Shown: one piece after another, positions 58,201 to 62,030 of the stretch
Layout of the letters: the number at the start of each line of letters is the position of its first letter
Position numbering within the stretch: position 1 is the stretch's first letter
Origin: Pararge aegeria
Taxonomy: Eukaryota; Arthropoda; Insecta; Lepidoptera; Nymphalidae
Length of the DNA stretch: 64,000 nt
Assembly (NCBI RefSeq): GCF_905163445.1
Contig: NC_053183.1
Span: forward strand, 1,798,001 to 1,862,000
Reading direction: 5' to 3'
Made by a program: the position numbers and the translations under genes
The notes under the pieces: generated by a model
Told to the model about the DNA's origin: nothing
The model's input: only the letters and a program-made list of their open reading frames with translations
Databases searched by the model: none

Positions 58201-58848
58201 ACTTGTGAAGTGCAGGAACAAACTTATGTCCAATATTGAGGGTGCCGTCGACTAAGTGAAGGGGAAGCATGTAATATTGTGCAATTTAACCCCTTGAACA
58301 ACGGAGTTCGCATAATTACCGCTAAAACACCCTTTTTACCACAGCATCTGCCTCAGCCTCTCCTCCTCTCCTCCTCCTCGTTATATACCCCTTTTTTGAC
58401 CCTAAGACTCAAAAATTCTTCGATGACATAGTAGCTCACATCGCACTTCGTAAAAAACAAACAGCTATCTTAAACAAAACTTTTGTTGCTATATATAAGT
58501 AGTAACATATCGCATAGTGCAATACAAGTGCCAGTTGGCGTACCAAGCTTCTGGTTTTTCGGAGTGAGATGATTTAGTTCGGATTGTCAGGAGATCGTCA
58601 AAACTGTTTTTTTTTACATTTTTATCTGTCTGTCTGCAATGAATCGCTATGGGGAGCCTCTCTGCAATATCAGTAGATGGTTCAAGTGATGCAGTCAAGG
58701 GCTACCTTGTAGTGGAATACAAACAGCTAAAACGTGTTACCTGGAAAAACAGCACGAAGCACACCCACTGGTAGTACGTATAGTACTTCTTCTCCTGATT
58801 GCTGTCGTACTCGTTCATAACGCCCGGATGCGCTACCTCTTTGCCCAT
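25914..58848 (-). CDS. ogre: Innexin gap-junction protein, innexin 1/ogre type (5' part outside the window)
   Basis: Six exons on the - strand (58848-58741, 55259-55104, 31153-30996, 29163-28969, 26228-26067, 25971-25914) join in phase to 278 residues plus TGA; innexins are usually 360-400 residues. The protein forms gap-junction channels in the plasma membrane. Visible landmarks are the innexin signature YYQWV before TM2, TM2 across exons 1-2 (WVCFVLFFQAIMCYTP), and the cytoplasmic loop with FEGGLLR. TM3 is in exon 3 (RYWGCELLCLINIVLQLWMM). The second extracellular loop, in exon 4, has its two conserved cysteines (KCTFHKYG and SLCILPLN); TM4 follows (IFLWFWYIILAFILVLLVLY). The REVAHPGV-like start, KYYTYYQWV and VMGLN motifs fit ogre better than innexins 2 or 3. 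All splice sites are GT-AG. The missing N-terminus (TM1 and first extracellular loop) was sought up to 64000 and not found. Confidence 0.92.
26067..26228 (-). CDS. ogre: Innexin exon: cytoplasmic tail, DVGDWWLLYMLARNMDPLIY
   Basis: Acceptor GGTTTATTACAG, donor GTGAGC. Encodes the arginine-rich juxtamembrane segment and the conserved GDWWLLYML block of the innexin C-terminal domain. High GC relative to the surrounding intron. Confidence 0.93.
26287..26515 (+). repeat. LINE-type 3' end, family D
   Basis: GTGAGATGGTGATAACAAAA, GGCTAAGTTTGTTGTGGGCT and a terminal TTGAATAAAGAAATATTTGA. Other copies: 37710-37760 (reverse), 41290-41355 (3' tail), 50510-50640 (reverse), 51610-51720, 59575-59640 (reverse). 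Confidence 0.5.
26935..27245 (+). repeat. Repeat family K, first of two direct copies
   Basis: AAAACTCGGTCAGGTTTAGT, GGATTGAACAAACTGTTTTG, TTAATTACTGTTTAGTG and CCACCTGATAAGAGGTTATG recur in the same order at 27600-27915. Both are in innexin intron 4. Confidence 0.75.
27278..27307. repeat. Perfect hairpin, 13-bp arms
   Basis: CCTATAATTGGGT (27278-27290), loop AGGC, ACCCAATTATAGG (27295-27307). Followed by TTAGGCTTAGGTTATAGGTT-type short repeats. Confidence 0.93.
27340..27496 (+). repeat. Helitron-like remnant
   Basis: AAATGCGAAGGTGAGTTTGT, TTGTCCTTACTTTACTCAC and GACATAGGCTACTTTTAAGC are typical internal blocks of short lepidopteran Helitrons; the ends are lost. Confidence 0.4.
27497..27604 (+). 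repeat. Repeat family B fragment
   Basis: GAGAATCTGTATGGTGTAAT to GTACCCTCTACGCACGTTTC. GAGAATCTG and CAGATTCTC give this copy a small internal stem. It abuts the second K copy. Confidence 0.6.
27600..27915 (+). repeat. Repeat family K, second direct copy
   Basis: Matches 26935-27245 in order. It also contains a private 20-bp tandem duplication of ATCTTAGTACGAGTAACAGC at about 27811-27851. Confidence 0.75.
28030..28195 (+). mobile_element. Short non-autonomous Helitron
   Basis: Starts TCCTTACTAACATTATAAAT after an A and ends GGCAACAGCTAG before a T. 166 bp. Confidence 0.65.
28257..28286 (+). repeat. (GAT)n microsatellite
   Basis: About nine consecutive GAT units; the kind of tail left by RTE or S2 insertions, but no such element precedes it clearly. 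Confidence 0.85.
28350..28500 (+). pseudogene. Non-LTR retrotransposon C-terminus remnant
   Basis: The frame reads AKVWNALPASMFPDSYNLNQ and stops shortly after. The WNALP motif with a following phenylalanine/proline is common at the C-terminus of Jockey/CR1-type polyproteins. Only about 40 residues are left. Confidence 0.4.
28969..29163 (-). CDS. ogre: Innexin exon: second extracellular loop and TM4
   Basis: Acceptor TTTCCTTTCAG, donor GTGAGT. Encodes YDPMIYVFPRVTKCTF, the paired cysteine loop, NIVNEKTY and TM4. Confidence 0.95.
29217..29605. mobile_element. MITE with GAAGTTATACTTC ends
   Basis: Left end GAAGTTATACTTCTTTTGGC and right end CGCCAAAGAAGTACAACTTC form an imperfect 20-bp inverted repeat. 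The element resembles 53282-53719 throughout: ATGCGCGCGCACACCGTCAC, AACCGACACCCT, GATTTAATTGATTCAATTGT. No transposase frame. Class uncertain. Confidence 0.7.
29945..30657 (-). mobile_element. SINE family S2, reverse, split by a Helitron
   Basis: Flanked by an 11-bp target duplication GAGGTAGCTAT / GAGGTAACTAT (29934-29944, 30658-30668; one difference). SINE pieces are 29945-30162 and 30549-30657; removing the Helitron restores ACGCACATAACTTATAAAAG. Confidence 0.8.
30163..30548 (+). mobile_element. Non-autonomous Helitron (386 bp) inside the SINE
   Basis: Begins TCTATATTTATAAAAGAGAA and ends GGGTACACTAG. The perfect stem AGCCCG-GCGAAG-CGGGCT lies 11 bases before the end, and insertion is between host A and T. 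These are all the structural Helitron marks. Confidence 0.85.
30996..31153 (-). CDS. ogre: Innexin exon: TM3
   Basis: Acceptor TTGTTAACAG, donor GTATTT. Starts in phase 0 and leaves two bases. Encodes HKLYALRYW, TM3 and the beginning of the second extracellular loop (SFFNGEFFTYG). Confidence 0.92.
31160..32589. other. Innexin intron 2, left end, nothing firm
   Basis: AT-rich. A 66-codon + strand frame at 32092-32292 starts with a signal-peptide-like hydrophobic stretch (MNFIRLYFLLAFILILVCGG) but lacks any further domain. Confidence 0.35.
32590..32885 (+). repeat. Interspersed repeat family J
   Basis: Matches the reverse complement of 13790-14055. It contains the 26-bp-arm hairpin at 32779-32835, which the 13.8-kb copy lacks. 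Confidence 0.55.
32779..32835. repeat. Perfect hairpin, 26-bp arms
   Basis: The arm 32779-32804 (GTTTTCACTG...CATTGCA) is the exact reverse complement of 32810-32835; the loop is TGCAG. Largest short perfect hairpin in the window. Confidence 0.97.
33226..33543 (+). mobile_element. SINE family S2, full length
   Basis: Head GAAGCGGTGATACCCCAGTA, B box GAGTTCGAATCCCAAC, 3' end GGTTTGATATGATGATGAT. Flanked by the direct repeat CATCGGTC at 33218-33225 and 33544-33551. Good reference copy for the family. Confidence 0.88.
33552..34059. other. Stretch without recognised features
   Basis: Mixed composition; CCCCGGGTAAAGG near 33840 stands out but no class is recognised. Confidence 0.4.
34060..34250 (+). 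repeat. Helitron-like remnant
   Basis: ATAAATGGAAAAGTGCTTGT, TTGTCCTACCTTCACTCC and ACTAGATTTTTAGCACAGAG are decayed internal Helitron blocks. Confidence 0.4.
34270..34345 (-). repeat. tRNA-like SINE head, reverse
   Basis: Reverse reading: AGACCTCCGGTGCAGTGGTT and TTGGGTTCGATTCCTGACAG followed by poly-T. A and B boxes are present but there is no tRNA acceptor stem. Confidence 0.5.
34600..34690 (+). repeat. SINE S3 fragment
   Basis: GTGAGAGGCTTCGGCCCTGG and CTAGTTACACGCTACAG resemble the S3 middle. Confidence 0.4.
34740..34910 (-). repeat. Repeat family E, reverse, with a hairpin
   Basis: Reverse copy of 15655-15775. Within it GGATTGAAGTGTATC (34796-34810), loop TATG and exact complement (34815-34829) form a perfect hairpin absent from the other copy, which has only one arm (GATACACTTCAGTCC). 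Confidence 0.65.
35080..35465. repeat. Decayed S3 and S2 SINE fragments
   Basis: TTCCGGTACGATGTCGAGTA and ACAGTTCAGTCCATTACCAT near 35130-35240 resemble S3. GAGATGTTTTCCTTCACCGT and CTGGGCTATCACCGCTTC near 35310-35450 are reverse S2. Confidence 0.4.
35780..35960 (+). repeat. Repeat family B
   Basis: AAAAGCAGGAGAATATGTAT, CATACCAAACAGATCTTCGG and GTTTCGCTCCAAAACCGGAG. Confidence 0.6.
36061..36165 (-). repeat. SINE S2 head, reverse
   Basis: AAAACGCACATAACTTAGAA, GACTCAAACTCGGGCCCG and TTGAACTATCACTATA. Confidence 0.55.
36444..36512 (-). repeat. tRNA-like SINE head, reverse
   Basis: Reverse reading: CGATAGCCTAGTGGTTAGAA (A box TAGCCTAGTGG) and CCTGGGTCGATTCACGGGTC (B-box-like). Closest to a real tRNA of all such heads here, but the acceptor ends do not pair over 7 bp. 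Confidence 0.5.
36670..36835 (-). repeat. Helitron-like remnant, reverse
   Basis: Reverse reading gives ATGTTATAAATGCGAAAGTG, TTTTTTTGTCCATCAATAAC and GGGGTAGTAGACCC. A short CGCGAG-type repeat (AACGCGAGCGCGAGCGTAAA) lies just beyond at 36644-36668. Confidence 0.4.
36860..36945 (+). repeat. Fragment of foldback family G
   Basis: GTAGAATGGTCGAGAGCTTT and TTTATTTAACCCTGTAGGTA match the right arm of 24111-24437. Confidence 0.45.
37163..37252 (-). repeat. 90-bp segment duplicated in inverted orientation at 41209-41298
   Basis: CTAATTATTGCTCTAATCAG through GCCTCTTTTAAAGCGTA is the reverse complement of 41209-41298 with about three differences. Half is the S1 SINE tail and half is non-SINE flank. 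Confidence 0.85.
37262..37540 (-). repeat. CR1-like LINE 3' end (family A), reverse
   Basis: TCATTTATTTCAAGTAGGCC, ACTACCGGTTCGGAAGGCAG, ATTCTATCTTGTGTGAGATG and AACCTTGTCATTTTG in reverse order. Confidence 0.6.
37910..39142 (-). CDS. RTE endonuclease half (AP-endonuclease domain), cut off by inversion
   Basis: 410 codons; the last eight come from the host SINE (from 37933 down). The apurinic-like endonuclease domain spans about residues 47-285 with its catalytic residues visible: N51 (TYNARTL), E80 (LSEIRR), Y151 (YAPT), D186 and N188 (GDFNARLG), D254 (RNEIDFI), D278-H279 (GSDHRM). The enzyme nicks target DNA to prime reverse transcription. In an intact element the frame would run on into the reverse transcriptase; here it ends at the insertion boundary after SKLQTKDLRH. 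Related host-annotated proteins are called craniofacial development protein 2-like. No internal stop. Confidence 0.9.
   Translation of the reverse strand: MEKRKPQPLVPGSPAIPGSGSGYGNGGARGVKNLRKRFRCQTRRLDLATYNARTLRTDEKLVELEEAVSKLRWSIMGLSEIRREGEDTIILKSGNLFYYREGEQQSQGGVGFIVHKSLVNNIVRVESVSSRVAYLVLRITKRYSLKVIQVYAPTTAHSDEEVEALYEDISKAIHASKTYYSVVMGDFNARLGKRSGAELRVGQFGYGQRNERGQMLADFMEKEGLFMMNSFFEKRPHRKWTWLSPDGSTRNEIDFIMSTKRHIFNDVSVINRVKTGSDHRMVRGTLNINVKLERVRLVKSTLRPTRAHIQNPESFQLELQNRFDCLDCDSVDDLNNRLVETVHTVGSKFFKTHRKHRTKKFSAHTLGLMEKRQEMRLQSSKDASEYRRINRQISKLQTKDLRHFMNYKHK
37934..41158. mobile_element. RTE-type (BovB-like) non-LTR retrotransposon with inverted 5' half
   Basis: 3225 bp flanked by a perfect 12-bp duplication. 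37934 to about 39399 is the element's 5' UTR and endonuclease part on the - strand. About 39400-41158 is the reverse transcriptase part and ATGATG tail on the + strand. The inner junction lies in CCCCTGAGAAAATTAAAG. Nearly all of the normal element is present, in two opposed pieces, as expected for twin priming. Confidence 0.88.
39400..41145 (+). CDS. RTE reverse transcriptase half
   Basis: Open from the inversion junction (EKIKVAIERNKGS) to TGA at 41143-41145, with no true upstream ATG; a GTG at 39439 is only an internal codon. Reverse transcriptase motifs are all visible: NYRPISLLS, PEQAGFRKGFSTIDHI, LAFVDYEKAFDSV (first catalytic Asp), RGVRQGDVISPKLF and LRFADDVVI (catalytic FADD). The C-terminal domain includes MTYGSETWSLT and WAGHIARR. 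The protein copies its own RNA at the nicked target. It lacks promoter and endonuclease in this copy, so it is probably not expressed. Confidence 0.92.
   Translation, partial: KIKVAIERNKGSKVFARDLSIGQSLLTRLKTDNGSLISSKPEILSEVEKFYGQLYTSTQKPVESLAKDPRAKLTRHFTEDIPDVSLYEISMALKQLKNNKAPGDDGITAELLKAGGKPILKVLQRLFNSVIHQGTTPEAWHRSVVVLFFKKGDNTLLKNYRPISLLSHVYKLFSRVITNRLANRFDDFQPPEQAGFRKGFSTIDHIHTLRQVIQKTQEYNRPLCLAFVDYEKAFDSVETWAVLRSLQRCRIDYRYIEVLKCLYKNATMSVRIQDQTTKPIQLQRGVRQGDVISPKLFTAALEDVFKLLDWNGLGININGEYITQLRFADDVVIMAETLEDLNAMLNDLSRVSQQVGLRMNMSKTKIMSNAHVALHPIIVGNSALEIVDEYIYLGHTIQLGRSNFEKEVNRRIQLGWAAFGKLRDIFSSKIPQCLKTKVFEQCVLPVMTYGSETWSLTMGLIRRLRVTQRAMERAMLGVSLRDQIRNEEIRRRTRVTDIAQRVAKLKWQWAGHIARRTDGRWGLKVLEWRPRTGKRSVGRPQTRWTDDIRRVAGSRWRQAAQDRALWNSLQKTYVQQWTSIG
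41209..41298 (+). repeat. Inverted partner of 37163-37252
   Basis: See 37163-37252; TACGCTTAAAAAGAGGC to GAGCAATAATTAG. Confidence 0.85.
41840..41960 (-). pseudogene. Non-LTR reverse transcriptase remnant, reverse
   Basis: A - strand frame reads AKSVGVPQGTHAAPIF and then stops. GVPQGT-x4-PxF is the reverse transcriptase palm motif of Jockey/CR1-type elements. Several stops lie on both sides. Confidence 0.4.
41970..44250. other. Intron DNA with few recognised features
   Basis: Contains decayed Helitron-like text at 42365-42480, a GC-richer patch CCCGCGGGTGTCGTACGAGG at about 42982 that resembles a lepidopteran repeat, and a TTAT-type microsatellite at 43405-43447. No exon recognised. Confidence 0.4.
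43405..43447 (+). repeat. (ATT)n microsatellite
   Basis: Imperfect run of ATT and TATT units. Confidence 0.8.
44262..44512 (+). mobile_element. SINE family S2
   Basis: CCGAGTTCGAATTCCAGCAC (B box) to CGGATTGATATGATGTTGAT, with decayed 5' head. Confidence 0.7.
44648..44803 (+). mobile_element. SINE family S1, 3' part
   Basis: GTTTGTCAGTGTCTGGTTGT to TAGATGGCGATGTGTGTATT. Confidence 0.7.
45142..45385 (+). mobile_element. SINE family S1, full length
   Basis: CGGTCGATTGGCGCAGTGGG, GTGGGTTTGATTCCCACAAC, then body and TTTGGGGCTAGATTGCGCTG tail. Confidence 0.75.
45398..45745 (+). pseudogene. CR1-like non-LTR C-terminal fragment
   Basis: Reads RRERGDLIETYKTLNKYYNI in one frame, then after a frameshift near 45480-45495 continues PRLRGYGHKLEYQQASSYPS and VIQMWNALPEDVVTAESLNQ, ending KKtga. 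These are the classical C-terminal blocks of CR1/Jockey-type reverse transcriptases. It ends in an ATA-repeat tail. It starts right where the S1 copy ends. Confidence 0.75.
45755..45958 (+). repeat. SINE S3 fragment joined to an RTE 3' end
   Basis: AAAGGCTTTGGATGTGGCTA and GACGTGCCGCTAAACGATTT (S3) pass directly at about 45812 into CCCCCAACAAGGTGGACAGT, GTCGCTGGGAGCCGCT and GTCAATCGGTTGAACTTATG (RTE 3' end). Confidence 0.6.
45960..47697. other. AT-rich intron DNA
   Basis: Apart from the hairpin at 46591-46621 no feature was recognised. The hydrophobic frames on the - strand at 46066-46254 and 47439-47651 look like AT-driven chance. Confidence 0.4.
46591..46621. repeat. Perfect hairpin, 14-bp arms
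   Basis: TGTGCCAAGTTATA (46591-46604), loop TAG, TATAACTTGGCACA (46608-46621). A partial third copy of the arm (CAGTTATATAGTCTTATA) follows. Confidence 0.94.
47698..47795 (+). repeat. SINE S3 fragment
   Basis: ATGGGAGGCTTTGGGCTTGG, GACAAAGACGTGCTCCGCCA and TTTGCGGTACGATGCCG. Confidence 0.5.
48240..48365. repeat. Long imperfect inverted repeat, about 55-bp arms
   Basis: GGTGGCTTGAGCATGGTAT ... GATACCATTAATCGAT ... GATGATCATG on the left faces CATGATGATCA ... ATTAATGGTATACC ... ATACCACGCTCAAGCCACC on the right, with small bulges. Confidence 0.85.
49010..49440 (+). repeat. Helitron-like or related interspersed repeat
   Basis: ATCTATACTTATAATAAAAC start, ACTACTGAACGGATTCAAAT and GGCTACTTTTTATCCCGATA internal blocks as in lepidopteran Helitrons. 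Contains a (TCTG)n run at 49128-49152. No clear CTAG end. Confidence 0.45.
49441..49974. other. Stretch without recognised features
   Basis: A GC-richer patch at 49630-49700 (CCAGGAGAGTATTCGCTCCA) has no class assigned. The second Helitron-like start CATCCTACTTATATTATAAA is at 49483. Confidence 0.35.
49975..50075 (-). repeat. tRNA-like SINE head, reverse
   Basis: Reverse reading: CCGACAGCGCAGTGCTCGGG (A-box region) and CTGAGTTCGAATCCTGACGC (B box), then AT-rich. Confidence 0.5.
50131..50435 (+). mobile_element. Short Helitron
   Basis: TCATTATAATGCGAAAGTTT at the left and ACGCGGGCCAGCTAG followed by T at the right. The left end is less certain. Confidence 0.5.
50439..50478. repeat. Perfect hairpin, 14-bp arms
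   Basis: TTACATAATTGGTG (50439-50452), 12-nt loop, CACCAATTATGTAA (50465-50478). It starts three bases after the Helitron end. Confidence 0.93.
50510..50640 (-). repeat. Family D fragment, reverse
   Basis: GAGTTCCAAACACGCCCTGG and AAGAGCCCACAACAAACTTA. Confidence 0.5.
51311..51400 (+). repeat. SINE S2 middle fragment
   Basis: AAGCAATTAAAATATCACTT, GTGAGGAAACCAGCATGCCT. Confidence 0.6.
51610..51720 (+). repeat. Family D fragment
   Basis: CTGTGAGATGGTGATAGCAA and GGCTAAGTTTGTTATGGGCT. Confidence 0.5.
51772..52170 (+). pseudogene. RTE 3' end fragment (5'-truncated)
   Basis: About 400 bp aligning with 40758-41158 of the RTE: ACATGGTCGCTAACTATGGG, GGAGTATCTCTACGTGATCA, GCAGTGGACGTCTATCGGTT and the ATGATG tail. 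Small deletions destroy the frame. Confidence 0.85.
52615..52852 (+). mobile_element. SINE family S1
   Basis: AAGGCCGTGGGTTCGATTCT, AACTGGAAAATGTTTGTGTG and GGGGCTAGATGGCGATGTGT; the head is partly decayed. Confidence 0.75.
53282..53719. mobile_element. MITE, second copy of the 29217-29605 family
   Basis: Left AGTTATACTTCTTTTGGCGC, right TAAAGAAGCATAACTTCT. Inner blocks are shared with 29217-29605; it has an additional AAAGCCTGCGGGCTCATTCC insert and an AT-rich insert. Confidence 0.7.
53720..54112. other. Intron stretch, nothing recognised
   Basis: GC-richer at 53830-53910 (CAGCGGCCACCGGCGGGAAT) without a coding match. Confidence 0.35.
54113..54357 (+). mobile_element. SINE family S2 with internal deletion
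   Basis: Head AACGGTGATAGCCCAGTGGG, B box GAGTTCGAATCCCCGC, 3' end GGGTTGATATTATGATGATG. The middle between GGTGCGTTTCA and CATAATGTTCTC is missing about 90 bases. Confidence 0.82.
54520..54880 (+). repeat. Unclassified interspersed repeat
   Basis: Begins with S3-like text (CTTGACTGCAATCACACCTG) and continues GGAGCGGGCTTGCCTAGAAG, GCGAAGCGCTTCGTACGCGT and TATATCGACCACGTAGGGAT. Similar text is frequent in lepidopteran genomes as far as recalled; the class is not known. Confidence 0.4.
55104..55259 (-). CDS. ogre: Innexin exon: end of TM2 and cytoplasmic loop
   Basis: 52 codons. Acceptor ATTTTCCAG, donor GTGAGT. The residues after CYTPKYLWDAFEGG are charged (FEEKEKKKD), as in the innexin intracellular loop. 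Confidence 0.92.
55331..55597 (-). mobile_element. SINE family S1, reverse, full length
   Basis: Reverse reading: GGCCGACTTGCGCAGTGAGC, GTGGGTTCGATTCCCACAAC, body, tail CTTACTTTGGGGCTAGATGG. It lies 72 bases upstream of the innexin exon at 55104-55259, within its intron. Confidence 0.8.
55618..55690 (+). repeat. Family J fragment
   Basis: TTTACCTCTAATGTTCTAAG and TTCCATAAAATGGGAAAAGC. Confidence 0.45.
56085..56429. repeat. Near-perfect 131-bp inverted repeat built from repeat family B
   Basis: Arms 56085-56215 and 56299-56429 are reverse complements with a single mismatch noted by eye (GCAGATTCTCC versus GCACATTCTCC). The 83-bp spacer contains a second perfect palindrome, AATAATTGTTAAGT-TC-ACTTAACAATTATT (56259-56288). 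It lies in innexin intron 1. Confidence 0.93.
56450..56800 (+). repeat. CR1-like LINE 3' end (family A)
   Basis: The coding remnant YNMIPKVILDLP recalls the CR1-type C-terminus. Then AATGACAAGGTTGCTTGGAA, CTTCCGAACCGGTGGTAGAG and TGAAATAAATGAATTTTGAA. Best copy of the family in the window. Confidence 0.65.
57010..57300 (+). repeat. Foldback family G, left arm and middle
   Basis: TATATACAGGGTTAAAAAAA, AACAACTTTTGTTCAACGAC and ATTGTGCGTGCTCGCAGCGG match 24111-24437. Confidence 0.55.
57310..58044. other. AT-rich intron DNA
   Basis: A single end of the GAAGT-type MITE family (TAAAACTTCTTTAGGCGCGA) lies at 57320. Poly-T and AATA runs; nothing else recognised. Confidence 0.4.
58045..58345 (+). 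pseudogene. Degenerate Jockey/CR1-type reverse transcriptase fragment
   Basis: The frame NDGVSQGLALSPTLFILHTN carries the GVPQG...LSPTLF palm motif with a change, followed after damage by NIEGAVD and a decayed NLVQFNP-like segment (CNLTP). Stops interrupt it repeatedly. Confidence 0.6.
58741..58848 (-). CDS. ogre: Innexin, first visible exon (YYQWV signature, TM2 start)
   Basis: 36 codons, in phase at both ends. Acceptor TTTTTGTTGCAG precedes it and donor GTAACA follows. The leading ATG is internal, not the start of translation, because the innexin N-terminus lies upstream in the family. Confidence 0.9.
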
Positions 58849-59574
58849 CTGCAACAAAAAAAAACTGTGTTAGTTTATTGAGTTTAGCTCTGGCGCGGCG
58901 ATTTCTTGTAGTCGCGTACTTGCTTTTAAGAAAGTATGAAATTATAAGAAGGTTATGTTAAATTTAAGCAGAGAGCTTACAAATACAGTAACATATTGAA
59001 TCAATGAATTAAAGCATCTTTGTATTCCAAGCTAGCAGAGACCTGCTAGCCCGCGGTTTTTTTGTTACCTACGGAATACCTATAATTTTATAGGATCTCC
59101 CTTTTTTTTGAAGTGAAACTTCTTTATTGTCTTTGGAAAAAAAATTACCGTCACTTTTTTCGGTTACGCGTAACATTTTTCAGTTACGCGCCATCTTTTT
59201 TTTGTCCCTACCTCGGTTGGAATTAGTACATCAATTTTTAAAATGCATTAAAAAAATCTGTCTTTCCTGCGGTCTTCCTTATTGTAAGGAATACTTATGC
59301 CTAGAAATACTCGGCCGGAAGAAGTAACCTGTTTTTTCCCATCCCTACGCCTTCGAGAGTAGGCTAAGCGGTCGGCCAAATTTATCAATAATATCAATAC
59401 CAACGTTATAATGTCGAATCTATGTCCATTTGTTATTTACCTTTGTTAGGGTAACTACTGGACTGGTCTTGATGAAGCATAGCTGGCAACTTGGAGATGG
59501 ACTTCTTATTGCAAAACAGAACCCGAGCGGTTTCGGGTATTAATAAATTAATACTAAATCTAGGAGTTTTTCAA

Positions 59575-59640
59575 ACGAGCCCTATTCTAAGAGCCCACAT
59601 CAAACTAGGCCGGGTATTTTTGTTGTTATCACCATCTTAC
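59575..59640 (-). repeat. Family D fragment, reverse
   Basis: TTTTTCAAACGAGCCCTATT, GAGCCCACATCAAACTAGGC, TTGTTATCACCATCTTACAG. Confidence 0.5.
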
Positions 59641-60754
59641 AGCCAATTATTATAATTATAAATGAAGTTAGAGCAATTCAAACCCAAGATTTCTTATTGT
59701 CTATTTAATCCTTAATATGACAACGTAATTTAATAACTGACCGTCATAGTTCGCATTAGAACAACGTGGAGGGTCTTAATTTTAAATTTCTCTCTCTCTC
59801 TCTTACGTGAGGCCGGAGCGAAGACCAGCCTAACAGGTCTGGCTCCAGATTCAGAATATTCTAAAATGATTTTGTACTCAGCTCTGACTTTCTATACAAA
59901 CAAATTAACATAAAGTAAAATACTAACTAGCGAAACTGGTCTTAAAACTGAAGACAATAAAAAGTAAATGGCAGTCAGTAGATCAATGGGTCAGTCTTAC
60001 ACCGTTAGATACCAATTCTAGTGGGAATCGACCGTAATTCATTCATTAGAAGTGACGTCATCGTCACCTCTAACGAATGAATCGTTTCTATCTTTAACTT
60101 GTATCTTGTACTGTTGTGGTTTTCAAATAAAAACTTCTATATATATAAAAGGTCTCGGGTCGCAGTTTTCACTATCGAACAATCGAACAAATTTTTTGGT
60201 GTATTATTTAAGTAACATAGGCATTCCCCCTTATAACGCGGGGATTTCCCACATTATTTTTATGTACAATATGTTATTTTTATAAATAAAAAATATGTAG
60301 TTATGTTTTTTATTTCTATATAAGTTTCCTTTTTAAAATGTAATTGGATTAGTTCCATTTTAATAAAACGACCAAATTTCGTTATGATAGGTATAGTTTT
60401 TTTTAATACTCAATTTAACGAGAAAAGCTAAACGTGAATATTGATCGTGTTTTAGGTTTTTTTTTTTAAATCCCAAACCCATGGGATGACGTTGCCCCTC
60501 TTCAGATTTATATATCACCCTGGTTTTCACATTGAGTTAATTAAAGGACGAAGAATGTCATACGGCTACGTTATATCCCAGGTTAACCAACAGTTCCCAT
60601 GGGATTTGAAAAACCATAATAAAGACAACGGACAAATAGCGGAACACTAAATCGCTTAGTAGCACGTCTTCGTCCTACAACTAACTAACTTTTACACTAT
60701 CGGTCTAACTTTCCAAACCCGTGCAGTGTCTCGTGAAACTGAATCTCGAATAAT
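59640..60754. other. Upstream innexin intron, AT-rich
   Basis: A (CT)n run at 59789-59801 and an imperfect hairpin ATTCATTCATTAGAAGTGACG / CGTCACCTCTAACGAATGAAT at about 60036-60082. No innexin 5' exon was found. Confidence 0.4.
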
Positions 60755-61082
60755 GATTTATATTCCACTACAAGTTAGCCCTTGACTGCAATCTCACCCG
60801 GTGGTAAGTGATGGTGTCTGAGTCTACGATGGTAGCGGCCTAACCTGTTAGGGAGTATGGTAGTCATACCCCTAATCGGTGTCTACGGGACATCGCACCG
60901 GAACGCTGAATTGTTAGCGGCACGTCTGTGTCGGTAAGGTTTTAACTAGTCACGGCTTAAGCCTCCACCAGACCAGACCAGAGAAAATTCAGAAACCATA
61001 AATTCCCAAATTGCCCCTGCTGGGAATCGAACCCGGAACCTCCAGCTTAAAACCACAGCGCTCACCGCTGTGCCAGGGAGTT
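60755..61082 (-). mobile_element. SINE family S3, full length, reverse
   Basis: Reverse reading: CTCCCTGGCACAGCGGTGAG (A box), GGTTCCGGGTTCGATTCCCA (B box), TCTGGTCTGGTCTGGTGGAG, GACGTGCCGCTAACAATTCA and 3' end GCAGTCAAGGGCTAACTTGT. Reference copy for the family. Confidence 0.8.
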
Positions 61083-61798
61083 CGTTTTCGACATTTATCA
61101 AGGACCAGTTCTTCCGGCTATTGAGCAAGTCTGTTACGTAGCGTGGAAAAAAGTAGCCAAGAGACACTAATTACTCAAACTGCAACGGCATCAAGGTCGG
61201 GTAAGTCGACTTGCACAACATTGTCGTCAGGTTAAGTAAGAATACATATAACGTGTAACTGAATTACGAAATATTGTTAAAGCTTAAGTATATTTCATAA
61301 GGAATCCCCTGCAAAAATATTAAATCATAAAAAGCATATTTATTTTTCCATACAAACGAATTCAAAACATTCAGTGTTAGTAACTACACTACGCGACGAG
61401 TACCTAATAATGTGACAGCAGTCACATGATTTTAATTTTGCATGTGATGTTAGGGCTTTATGCGATTTCTTTCAGTAAAAACTATGGCAGTAGTTTATTC
61501 AATAACTATTAGGTTTTCGGTTTCGCAGATAAGTACAGAATGTACCTCAAAAGCTTGTGAAGTATTATTTCGTTTTCCATTTACACGTTGTAAAATGATA
61601 AAACGATATGGAATGTTTACCAGCAAACCTTTGAGTGGACGCAAACTATTTAAGCTAACTAATTATGGCATATATATTACACACTTATAAATACGTATAC
61701 GTATGCCATACAACAATTATCAGCCTAGTCGAATCAGTGAAAAATTGTTTTTTTTTTTAAGCCAAGCAAGTACAATATAGGTTTGTGAAACTACATAG

Positions 61799-61839
61799 AA
61801 TAAAACGTCAGCGCTCAGGGGGAGCGCTGACGTTTTATT
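61799..61839. repeat. Perfect hairpin, 18-bp arms
   Basis: AATAAAACGTCAGCGCTC (61799-61816), loop AGGGG, exact reverse complement (61822-61839). Confidence 0.97.
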
Positions 61840-62030
61840 GTTTGTACGCTTAGATATATTAAACTTTCATGGCAATGTAAAAGAATTGTTACGTTTTTCT
61901 GTTACGCTCCTCATATTTATTTCGAATACATTCAACACGTGGGTGTCTGGTATTTTTTGTTTTTTTGATTGTAAATATCAGTGAATGTAAATAATTTTAT
62001 TAAAAATAGCAATTATAATTAACACGACTA

